21,956 bases of DNA, taken from NCBI GenBank assembly GCA_026260175.1, contig JAKCWW010006848.1:9115-31070 (forward strand), written 5' to 3'. The notes beneath the pieces were generated by a model. The model made no database searches, had not been told where the DNA came from, and saw only the letters and a program-made list of their open reading frames with translations. Below are positions 9,601 to 16,490 of the stretch, piece after piece. This DNA comes from Reticulitermes lucifugus. Its lineage: Eukaryota > Arthropoda > Insecta > Blattodea > Rhinotermitidae. Numbering within the stretch: position 1 is the stretch's first letter; every line of letters begins with the position of its first letter. Made by a program: the position numbers and the translations under genes.

Positions 9601-11213
9601 TATAACTCTGGAAACAAAGAGAATCAGACCTGTGGTTATACATTTCGGTCGAGGTATGACTTCAAGAATAAGATCCTGAAGTTACGGAACATCAATATTT
9701 TACACAGTCTTAAAACACTTTCAGATGGAAATAAAATTTGAAACTCAGAGAACACACATCATCAGTTAATACTTCGCCCACAAAACTTAACACCCTGACC
9801 AGGTTGCACAAATTCAACTGTGGTTGCATTCATTGGCCTCTATATTTTTCATGTTCTAAACCTTACCATTGGAGAGGGTTTAAAAGTATAGGATACAACC
9901 ACTACCATTACGTATTTTGAGACTGGTTATTAAAAAATATTCAAAGAAAGTGCTTGCAACACACTATAGCGGTAAACTGACACAGCAATTAAATAAAATC
10001 CATGGCTGATAGAAGTGAAACAAGGAAGTGGAAGTTCAATGATGGAAATAAAGTATTTCAAGATCAATGGATACAGAAGTAATGTGAAAGTTTTCAGCCT
10101 TTTGCAGAAGTGTGGACAAGGTCTCTGTCCTTCTGGGAAGTGACGCTGCACCATTGGCTAATTGGTTCTTAATGTTTCCAGACAAAATGGTGACTTCATT
10201 TTCAAGGGTTGAAATTTCTTGTCATTCTTCTTGGACACTTCAACTCTGGAAAAGCCATAGTGTAGGATATACTCCTATGCATGTTAAATCTCAAGCATGA
10301 GAATGAAGGACATCTCTTACTTCCAGGTGTGTGCCAAAGGCAAGTTCTTTCATGCAGCACTGGGAGTGGCAGGTACGTTCATGGCCTCATCTGGGTGGCT
10401 GATCACATTTTTGCAACAGCACAACATTTATGAAACTGCTGTACCAAAAGAACTTCATGCCACTGCTACTGCAGGTGATTCCTTTTGCACATCATCTCAG
10501 AAATTTTTGCTACATTAAAATATGAAACTTGACCATACTAGAATCCTGAGTCTGAATTATACAAGAAGGACCTTTGTACAAACAAACAAACAAAAAGGCA
10601 TTGTGTGTTGTGGAACAAGAATGGATGAACAAACTGCTGAATAGTTTTATATACAAATAATAATTACTGTTACAGTACTACTACAAATGAAACCAAATAC
10701 ACACCCGAAGATTTCATCATCAGGAATTCTTTCCTTTTCCCAACTGAACACAAATATTCCAGCAGCAGCCAGCAGGAATTCCTTTCCTCTCCTTGACAAC
10801 TGATGTCTCATTTTCTTCATAAGTTCCTTCAAAGCTACTTCATCCCACAGCCTGCTATAAAGACTAAAAATCTGTTGGCCTCTTCTAATTCTGTGTGCCA
10901 AAACCCATTCACACTGTTGCATACACGCTCGAACAACGTGCAACGACTGTTCTTTTAGGGGCAGAGGGAATCTGAATGCACCTCGTTTAATGTACCACAA
11001 CAGTGCTGAACGGGCGTAGAAAATCGATCCCTGGGAATTATGTACTACTACACTGCTTGATGTATTTATAAGAGTGGAATAACATGTCAAGATGCCAGCT
11101 TTACATTTATCACCGAAAGAAGAGCATTTAGAAACAAGGAAATATTTTGTTCGCAGTACTGCATTATTACAGAGGTTGCTCAATAAACCTCGTGGCATAC
11201 TACGGTAATACAT
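457..11213 (-). CDS. Stard7: STARD7 orthologue, mitochondrial START-domain lipid carrier (five exons, 3' partial)
   Basis: The coding sequence joins 11213-10705, 8738-8593, 6815-6723, 3869-3709 and 639-457. All introns are GT-AG, and the sum is 1092 bases, exactly 364 codons without a stop. The product starts with an Arg-rich leader, has a hydrophobic segment at residues 145-157 (FLLAAAGIFVFSW) followed by an EKERI-type stretch, then a Cys-rich linker, then a START domain from about residue 223. The blocks RRGQQIFSLYSRLW, DFLKAQIDTEFRKTWD and NRDYVFNRRYLIDQEKN match vertebrate STARD7 closely. In vertebrates STARD7 carries phosphatidylcholine to mitochondria and is anchored in the inner membrane or released after PARL cleavage; the same role here is inferred. 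The last exons, covering the end of the START domain, lie left of the window. TMEM209 lies head to head about 5 kb away. Confidence 0.92.
640..3708. other. STARD7 intron 4 (3069 bp)
   Basis: GT-AG intron on the minus strand between exons 4 and 5. It is AT-rich, with a G9 run at 1222-1230 and two TTAACYCTTT strings in the same orientation (about 1023 and 1319). The short open frames on both strands show no recognised family, splice context or codon bias. I see no other gene. Confidence 0.6.
3709..3869 (-). CDS. Stard7: STARD7 exon 4: START domain, central part
   Basis: This 161-base exon has the acceptor TATGTTTGTAG and the strong donor GTACGT. It encodes VYGKYHDVAAKDFLKAQID, TEFRKTWDNTALNLKVVEED and SESNSDVVYWEMKWP. 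The D-T-E-F-R-K-x-W-D block and the following K-V-V-E/I-E strand match vertebrate STARD7 (DTEYRKKWD, then LEVIERD) almost position for position. Reading past the donor leaves the family alignment at once, which supports the exon end. Confidence 0.92.
4040..4135. repeat. CA/CATG-rich simple tract
   Basis: Degenerate alternating purine-pyrimidine sequence dominated by CATGCA, ACACACAT and GCACAC words. The open frame across it is a low-complexity artefact. Confidence 0.6.
4565..4578. repeat. Short (CAGA)n microsatellite
   Basis: Three and a half uninterrupted CAGA units inside STARD7 intron 3. Confidence 0.6.
4834..5199 (-). pseudogene. Tigger/pogo-like (Tc1-mariner superfamily) transposase fragment, decayed
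   Basis: The frame reads KKVWMTTTVFTEILRVLDSS then FGVQGE, matching the AWMT..(I/L)FTEWL..LD block before the second catalytic Asp of DDE_1 transposases. A +1/-1 shift then gives LFVDNSASHTQ (about 5005-5035), the conserved FVDN.x.H motif, followed by a stop and FLQNIKFVHYPPNLT, the family's F.YPPN.T block. Further on, a stretch ending in LSRVISSI fits the family's region after the third catalytic residue. The element has at least one frameshift and one nonsense codon, and neither element ends nor an N-terminal DNA-binding part were found. It lies inside a STARD7 intron in the same orientation as the gene and is inactive. Confidence 0.8.
6723..6815 (-). CDS. Stard7: STARD7 exon 3: start of the START domain
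   Basis: This 93-base exon is too short to stand out as an open frame alone. It is flanked by the acceptor TTTTAG and the donor GTGTGC, with phases matching both neighbours. It encodes VFGWKPFLEREDLLVWRKED followed by EVFHGLYIYK. It aligns with the opening of the vertebrate STARD7 START domain, where a Trp-Arg/Lys pair precedes a short tyrosine-containing strand that leads into V(F/Y)G.Y.DV. The split codon at the end joins G to TG of exon 4 to give the Val before YGKYHDV. Confidence 0.85.
7545..7600 (+). repeat. SINE-tail fragment
   Basis: The segment reads GTGGTTTTCCTCACACCACG, then CAGACAATTGCCAGGGCCAG and CACCTTCACAAGG. It resembles the body of insect tRNA-derived SINEs in which TTTCC, AGGCAAATGCC and a short terminal stretch follow the tRNA-like head. 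A second related copy lies at 21350-21445. Here the head with A and B boxes is missing. Confidence 0.45.
7755..7943 (-). repeat. Decayed dispersed repeat with a GAHPASY-like coding trace
   Basis: Between 7870 and 7810 the minus strand can be read GAHPASYSVGTRVLFPQGQ in one frame. I recall a GAHPASYPMGT.GSFPGGKA-like string recurring in predicted insect proteins, where it marks a dispersed repeat rather than a gene. The open frame in the other phase is probably a shadow of it. The element class is unknown to me. Confidence 0.4.
8593..8738 (-). CDS. Stard7: STARD7 exon 2: cysteine-rich linker
   Basis: This 146-base exon has a good acceptor (TTATGCTTACAG) and a strong donor (GTATGT), and its phases fit exons 1 and 3 exactly. 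It encodes residues 170-219. After a short HLNELETVYELRD segment come six cysteines: C184, C188, C191, C207, C209 and C215, with H192 next to C191 and H214 next to C215. The arrangement CPQC(H), about 15 residues, CKC, then HC looks like a small zinc-binding knuckle. The human STARD7 linker at this place, as I remember it, is acidic and polar without such cysteines. Zinc binding is inferred from spacing only. Confidence 0.85.
9275..9478 (-). pseudogene. Tc1/mariner-like (IS630 superfamily) transposase fragment, strongly decayed
   Basis: The minus strand reads LPDRWISHVVFTGHP and, after a frame slip, PPTSQDLAPYIFMLG. Insect transposase-like proteins of the DDE superfamily have a (F)P(D/N)RWIGR..P block followed by PPRSPDL.PLDFFLWG; the order and spacing agree. 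The third-acid region is degraded (LDFFLWG appears as YIFMLG) and no ends or terminal inverted repeats were found. It sits in a STARD7 intron in gene orientation. Confidence 0.55.
10578..10596 (+). repeat. (CAAA)n microsatellite
   Basis: About four CAAA units ending in an A-run, inside STARD7 intron 1. Confidence 0.6.
10705..11213 (-). CDS. Stard7: STARD7 exon 1: mitochondrial leader and membrane anchor
   Basis: The start is the first ATG after an in-frame TAG near 11250; a GTG two codons upstream was not used. The exon encodes residues 1-169 plus two bases of codon 170. Residues 1-34 contain several Arg and Lys and no Asp or Glu before D35, as expected for a mitochondrial presequence. Residues 110-123 (RRGQQIFSLYSRLW) and 145-163 (hydrophobic segment then WEKERI) align with the region before the START domain of human STARD7, where the membrane anchor cut by PARL lies. 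The leader before the first conserved block is longer than in the human protein. The donor is GTGTGT at 10704; two other GT pairs follow within five bases, but only this one keeps the frame into exon 2. Confidence 0.9.
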
Positions 11214-12272
11214 TGCCACAGTGATTAGATTAAAACAAACTTCAACTAATTTCTACATCCTACTTATTACAAATAAAAATGTCACACAAAACGAACATCA
11301 CTTAAGCCATACACAAACTTGCAGCCGGTGCCTTTTACGAACAAATTTTCCACGATAATTCATAGCACAGATTAATATCGGTAACAGATTGGAAGCTCCG
11401 TGGTAACGTAAAAGTACACCGCCATATGCGGCGAAGTCGTGCATTACTGTATGCATGGCTCACTGGACGTGGGCAAAGCATGCTCCTGGTGGTAACTTAT
11501 GGAACTATGTAAAGCAACCTCCTGCTTTGCCACACCCACTCTTCACTCCCCACAAAACCCATTAATAATGGCATTGGAAAAATGGAGAACTTCGAAATTA
11601 TTACAACCCTACTAAATACACTTATTAGGAGATATTATTTTGTATTATATTATATTTCTGCTAACATCAAAATATAATGTAAAATAATAAGATATATTTA
11701 TTGCCTACTATAAATATTCATTTGTTTTGTAATAGTGATACAATGTCTGGAAAATGCAGAATATTAAGATTCGTAATTATAGTCTTCCTAGTTATGGGAC
11801 CGAGCAGTGACACTGATGGGTACCGAAGTTTCGGTCCGGACATACTGCCTTCATCTTCTGAGTGCCTGTAAAGACAGACCCAGAATGCCCCTCCAAAACA
11901 CTCATAACCACGTACAAGACTATATGGTGTCCTAACCCAGACGAATTCACACCACTGTGAGCACCTCAAATCCTGTACCAAAGAATGTAAATAACAAGTG
12001 AAGCGTGGATAGAAATGTCACGTTGGGAAAACTGAATTACAGAAAGTGCAGTACGTTACTTACAGACACAGTATTTAACACCACATTCTTTTCCCACCAA
12101 TTGTGCACACATTTCTCATATTTTGCCCCTCAAAGAAACTGAGGAAATTACATCTGTAAAACTTCCTGGTTACAGACTTTATCAGCATAAATACACATTT
12201 TAGGGTCAGGACCACATAATAAATTCTACAAATCATATAAAATTTTAAAACATGCAGGTGCTGGTCATCTAA
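11214..12272. other. Region upstream of STARD7, presumed promoter side, plus repeat-like sequence
   Basis: Bases 11214-11500 directly precede the STARD7 start codon and have more CpG than the introns, so the 5' UTR and promoter should be here; no TATA box or initiator could be assigned. The minus-strand open frame at 11718-11981 has no recognised family and carries a small hairpin (11822-11835), suggesting a dispersed repeat. The 3' tail of the LINE probably begins near 12272, but its end could not be fixed. Confidence 0.45.
11822..11835. repeat. Small hairpin ACCGAA-GT-TTCGGT
   Basis: Perfect 6 bp arms with a 2-base loop. On the minus strand it follows GAAGATGAAGGCAGTATG and reads CCGAAACTTCGG, similar in order to the other GAAGAT/CGAAAC sites of this window. 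Confidence 0.4.
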
Positions 12273-13964
12273 CTAGTAACATAAAAATTCATCTATGGAA
12301 TAGAATACCTGATTCATTAAAAAAAATTTTAATTCTCTCTTAAAGGATTTATAAGTATTCAACTTTTTATACTATATATAATTATTTTATAATCGAATAA
12401 CCATGTTAATCACACTTCTTTTAAAGAGATTTGTATTACACAACAAAACATGTAAATCCATTTTTTTTCTTGTATTATAATCATGTACGTGGATATTTTG
12501 CTCTACTGAGAATTTATATTTCTTTATGAAACATATAACTTCAAGCACATATAGGGAAGTCAGTGTGAGTATCTTATAGTCCTTGAACAGCTGTCTACAA
12601 GATGTACCTGTACCAACACCACCCATTATCCAAATAACCCTCTTCTGTAGCTTAAATATAGGTATACTTTCATTATCTGCCCCCCAAAATATTATACCAC
12701 ATCACAATAGTGCTTGAAATTTTGAATAATGGATGATTCTTATCACACTAGGCCCCACAATTTCTTTAAGTGATTTAATAAGATAGGATACCCAGCTCAA
12801 TTTTAAGCTTAATGTGTGTACATGAGTGTTCCACCTCAAATTTTCAGTAATATGAATACCAAGAAATTTTAATTCTAATTTGTAAGCAATGTCCATATTT
12901 CTGAAGGTGATTTTGGGTTTTACAAGAGATCTATTTTGTCTCATATGAAATGACATTGCTACTGTTTTTCCAACATTTATCATAAGGTTATTTTCCTGGA
13001 ACAAATATTCCAACTTCTTCATAACCTCATTTACTTTATGCTGTAAAACATGTTCATCTCTTTCAATTATTAACAAATTTATGTCATTAGCAAATAAAAC
13101 CACATCTCCCTCTTTCACATTTAAAGGAGGATCATCTATATACATAAGAAACAACAGAGGCCCTAATACTGAGCCCTGTGATACTTCATGTTTTAATACC
13201 TTGCAAGAGGAACTACCGGTATACTTAAACTGTTTGGAGCTTATGTGATTGCTTTGATTTATTTCAACAAACTGCTTATGATTTGTCAAGTAGGATTTAA
13301 ACCATAAATTTATATTCCCACTCACACCATAAGAATTTAATTTATCCAACAGAATGTCATGGTTTAAGATATCATATGCCTTTGTTAGGTAAAAAAATAT
13401 GCCAGTTGCCTGTAGCCCATTATCCAATGCTTCTTGTATCCTCTCAATGAAGGACTGAAATGCAATGTCCGTACATTTCTTTTCCCTAAATCCATTTTGA
13501 CCCTCAGTCAAAATATTATGTTTATTTAAAAACAATATTAATCTATTATATATTAACTTTTCCAATATTTGAGAGAAAACTGATAAAATTGATACTGGTC
13601 TATAATTTTGTATGTTTTGAATATCTCCTTTTTTATGTAGGGGTTTTACTCTTGCTATTTTAAACCTATCTGGAAATATGCCACATTTGATAGACATGTT
13701 GTAAACATGCGTTAAGGGTCCTCTTATAAAACTTGCACATTGTTTTACTACATATTCTGACATTTCATCATATCCTACTGACAATTTCTCTTTAAGATTT
13801 TTTATGACACTTTCTACTTCATTTTCATTTATTGGTACCAAAAATACTGAGTTAGGACAATAATCTATCTTTCTTTGTCCTACACAAGTATTTGTATGAC
13901 AGTTATTTTGTTGTATCATTTCATCTGCAATTTCTACAAAATAAGAGTTCAACATCTCTGTCAC
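12273..13964 (-). pseudogene. LINE reverse transcriptase and C-terminal region, broken
   Basis: One reading frame runs for 564 codons from 13964 to the TAG at 12275-12273, interrupted by stops at 12704-12702 (TGA), 12389-12387 (TAA) and 12374-12372 (TAG). Family motifs in order are KPLHKKGD, NYRPVSILSVFSQILEK, GFREKKCTDIAF, KAYDILNHDILLDKL, SQGSVLGPLLFLMYIDD, FANDINLLI, KFLGIHITENLRWNTHV and SCRQLFKDYKILTLTSLY. The first catalytic Asp (usually (L/V)DLSKA(F/Y)D) is Tyr at 13391-13389, and the FADD motif is FAND, with Asn at 13088-13086. The TGA at 12704 stands where related elements have a codon before CGIIFWG, probably an Arg CGA decayed through its CpG. The protein cannot be active. Confidence 0.9.
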
Positions 13965-14379
13965 CTTTTGCGGATTTGTTATTATACCTGTGTCTGTTTT
14001 TAATTCAATTTTTTTATCAGAAGGAGAGACAATTCCAGCTTCTTTTTACTAGCTGCCACATTGCTTTAGTTGTATTTGTTGCCTTTTTGACATACCTATC
14101 ATTATCTCTTTTTAAGCTTCCTTTAGTACTTTTTTGTATATGTGTTGATATTTTTTATATAATAATGTGCTTCCCTTGAGAGACTATTTTCTTTCTTCAC
14201 TATATTCAAAAAGCGCATTATTTCGCTAGAGATGTTTGTGTCTTGAGTGATCCATTTGCTACTGTATGACTTGCTCACAAAAACTGATTTACAGGGAAAT
14301 GCTATATTAAAATAATAATAACAAGTATCCATAAATATCTGTAAAGTGGCATTGCTTCCAAATCTTTAAATACCTCTTG

Positions 14380-14646
14380 CTATGATTCCTCATTTAATAA
14401 ACATTTAAATTCCTCTATACTTCTTTCAGAAAAATGCCTTGATTCAACTTTTTTATGTTTTCTTACTATTGTATTAACATTTAAATGCAGTATTAGTGCT
14501 TTATGATCAGAATAACTCAAATTAACTACTACTACTAATTTCTCATGATTATCCTTATTTGTTATAATTACATCTATCAATGATATAGCATTTCTTGTAA
14601 CTCTAGTTGGGGATCTTACTGTGTTTATCAAATTATACAACAACAA
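14380..14646 (-). pseudogene. LINE endonuclease domain, C-terminal fragment
   Basis: The reading begins LLYNLINTVRSPTRVTRN, then SLIDVIITN and later SYSDHKALILHL. The S-D-H motif and the preceding IDVI(I/V)TN strand are hallmarks of the exonuclease-endonuclease-phosphatase fold at the end of LINE endonucleases. Traces of the preceding part continue in other frames to about 14745 (VINWERVN, SLESVNEIACGLQK). Confidence 0.8.
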
Positions 14647-14751
14647 TCATTTCTGTAATCCGCATGCTATTTCGTTCACGGACTCCAGGGATTTTCTAGT
14701 TTACCCGTTCCCAGTTTATCACTGTGATCATCATCATTTACATATAAGTCA

Positions 14752-14940
14752 TAACTGTCCAGAACCGGTGTAAAGCCCAGCCAGCCACCTCGTCAGGTTC
14801 CATTCGTTGGACTTATAATGGCCGGGGAGTGAAGTTGAACACTCACCGAGAATTAGAATGGGTGGAGCTATATCTCTACTCTCCCTATACCACAGATTAT
14901 CCTCTATACAACTGCATGGTGTAGACACGGACAAGTTTGA
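14752..14940 (-). repeat. Unclassified repeat-like stretch beside the LINE
   Basis: The minus strand reads SRDIAPPILILGE followed by a Ser/Trp/Gly-rich frame and TRWLAGLYTG. A similar RDIAPPIL.LG string is, as far as I remember, common in predicted insect repeat proteins. Composition is GC-richer than the LINE next to it. I cannot name the element. Confidence 0.35.
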
Positions 14941-15140
14941 GGTCTGCGCTCTTCTCGGATAATACATAGCGTCGAGTGGTGATCCTTTACTGACGTTTCG
15001 GGAAAACGTATCGGTCCCATCTTCAAGGGGCAAGAAGTCCGGACTTCTAGACCCTCGAAGATGGGACGGAAACGTTGTCCCGAAATGTCGGTAAAGGATT
15101 ACCACTCGTTGGTGTTAAATATTGCAGAAGAGCGCAGATC
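14941..15140. repeat. Spacer-free 200 bp fold-back (inverted repeat, 100 bp arms)
   Basis: Left arm 14941-15040 and right arm 15041-15140 are reverse complements with 20 mismatches and no gaps in my hand alignment (80%). The centre is a perfect 16 bp palindrome (15033-15048, core GAAGTCCGGACTTC). Each arm reads outward as GGACTTCT, GAAGATGGGAC, a 9-base spacer, (G/T)TCCCGAAA, GTAAAGGAT, ACCACTCG and GAAGAGCGCAGA. Beyond GCAGA the flanks diverge. It is probably two head-to-head copies of one dispersed repeat or a fold-back transposon relic. Confidence 0.75.
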
Positions 15141-16370
15141 ACATCAACAACGCGGCGGAAGCCTGAAATCACGGACAATTTTATCTTTTTACAGGCCCTA
15201 CTTATCAGCTTTGGTATTAGCTAATAGTGTCGGCTTCAGTAGGCCCACTGATTCGGAAAATATTCCACTTCGTTCATTTTGTCTTTATATACAGCACATT
15301 CCAAATTCTTTCAGCTACCTACATTTTGGGCTACACAGATACACGAACTTACGAGTATCTGGATATTTTACAATTTTGTTGCAAAGGTTTAGAAAAGAAA
15401 ACAAGACAAGCGTTATCAGTTTTTAGATTATCGCGGCGGGTGTTATTCAATTGATGGTCGTCCTTTAGTGCGTTTACACATGTCAGAATGGCCGTACAAA
15501 TACGTAATTCCCTGCGATCACGGGTCCCACAAACCTGTCTCGTTCTTTAGTTCCCATCCGTGGCAGGCAGTCAACGGCTGTCATTCACATGCCAGTCTCC
15601 ATTCCCTTGGAGGATGAAAGTAGCTGGTTGCAGTACGTATCCACAGCATGCAAGTCGTCAGTTCTGATCCGTGGTACCAGAAGCTACCCCTAGCAAGAAC
15701 GTGTTCTTACGACAGGCAGTGACCCAACCTCTGATCCATGGCAGTTACAATGTGAATTACACAGACAATCCACGGTATTTCGTTATCCGTATTCCGTGAT
15801 GCCATTCGTGGAGTAGTTTGTCTTTAATCTTGTGAACTGTAATCTGTGGGAACGTGAGATGATCTGTGGTGAGTTGTGTGTGTGGGAACAAGGCTTAAGG
15901 CGGGAAAGTAGTATTCATGGAATTGCTGGTTTGCTGTTTACTGATCGTTTTGGAGTGAAGATTTGTTGTGTTAGTTGAAGAAATCTGCTTCATATTACAT
16001 GAATATTTTTGCGGCTTTTCGTAGAAGTATAATTTCTTACGTATACATATGTCTGAAGTTAGAATGAGGTTAGTTATGATGTAGTTATCCTGTAAATAAG
16101 ATATGAGTTGTAATGCAGTAAGATCGTGTGCTTTGAACGTAGTGTGTGCAGCTTCGGACGCAGTGGCTGCCACAATAATATTTCGGTTTGTGTGGGTCCA
16201 TTATTGTGCCGTCGATATCCCGGCGTCCACTGTGTCTTACACAGGAGACCAGTCACATGCAGCAGCAAGTTTCAGTATTTTATATATATATATATATAGG
16301 TTATAAACATATTCATTACTTTAGAGAAAGCTTTCAAATTCTCATTTGAATTTATTGCTATTATTTTCAG
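15141..16370. other. Upstream region of TMEM209, presumed promoter and 5' UTR
   Basis: Bases 15141-15180 still look repeat-like. From about 15430 to 15870 CpG density is higher than in the introns, as expected near an insect promoter, but no core element could be assigned. A short first coding exon may lie at 16064-16068 or 16113-16117 (see findings). A (TA)8 run lies at 16281-16296. The open frames here have no recognised family. Confidence 0.4.
16281..16296. repeat. (TA)8 microsatellite
   Basis: Eight uninterrupted TA units, 74 bases before the first assigned TMEM209 exon. Confidence 0.7.
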
Positions 16371-16490
16371 ACCAGGAAGCGGTCAGACTCCTGTTATAAA
16401 TCAAACTCTTCAGCTGACTCAGGAGATGCACAAAACCAAAAGTAGTTTGATGTGGGCAATCATCAACGGAGTTCTGCTGGCCGTAGTTTT
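16371..16490 (+). CDS. Tmem209: TMEM209 exon with first membrane segment
   Basis: The acceptor is TTATTTTCAG and the donor GTATGA at 16491. The frame is open from the acceptor (PGSGQTPVINQTLQLTQE) into MHKTKSSLMWAIINGVLLAV, which aligns with the T(I/L).(M)RK..(A)....WG(L)(L)N block of human TMEM209. The next GT after the chosen donor would bring in a stop; this donor joins to exon 17998 as VVL-IYT, like human GM-IYT. Translation may start at 16426 or in an upstream mini-exon that supplies two bases. Confidence 0.85.

Larger units (their letters stand above)
8739..10704. other. STARD7 intron 1 (1966 bp) with a transposase relic
   Basis: GT-AG intron on the minus strand between exons 1 and 2. 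It contains the Tc1/mariner-like fragment at 9275-9478 and a CAAA microsatellite at 10578-10596. Plus-strand frames at 9464-10518 are short, overlapping and without a recognised family. Confidence 0.6.
12273..14745 (-). mobile_element. Decayed, 5'-truncated non-LTR retrotransposon (LINE, Jockey/CR1-like)
   Basis: The minus strand carries the end of an AP-endonuclease domain (VINWERVN near 14715, then LINTVRSPTRVT, SLIDVIITN and SDHKALILHL at 14646-14380), a linker (about 14332-13970), a reverse transcriptase (13964 to about 12760) and the C-terminal tail (HDYNTRKKMDLHV, then LNTYKSFKREL to the stop at 12275-12273). The order is typical of Jockey/CR1-type LINE ORF2. The N-terminal part of the endonuclease is absent, as expected for a 5'-truncated insertion. 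Frameshifts in the endonuclease and linker, three stop codons and two lost catalytic residues make it inactive. No poly-A tail or target-site duplication was found. Confidence 0.9.

Noticed and set aside
14991-15090. A functional hammerhead ribozyme
   Set aside because: Core positions C3 and (in one arm) U4 are wrong, an extra T precedes stem II, and no cleavage-site stem could be drawn, so it is kept only as a hypothesis.
15895-16306. Open frames on both strands upstream of TMEM209
   Set aside because: No known domain; the plus-strand frame runs through the TA repeat and does not splice in frame into exon 16371.
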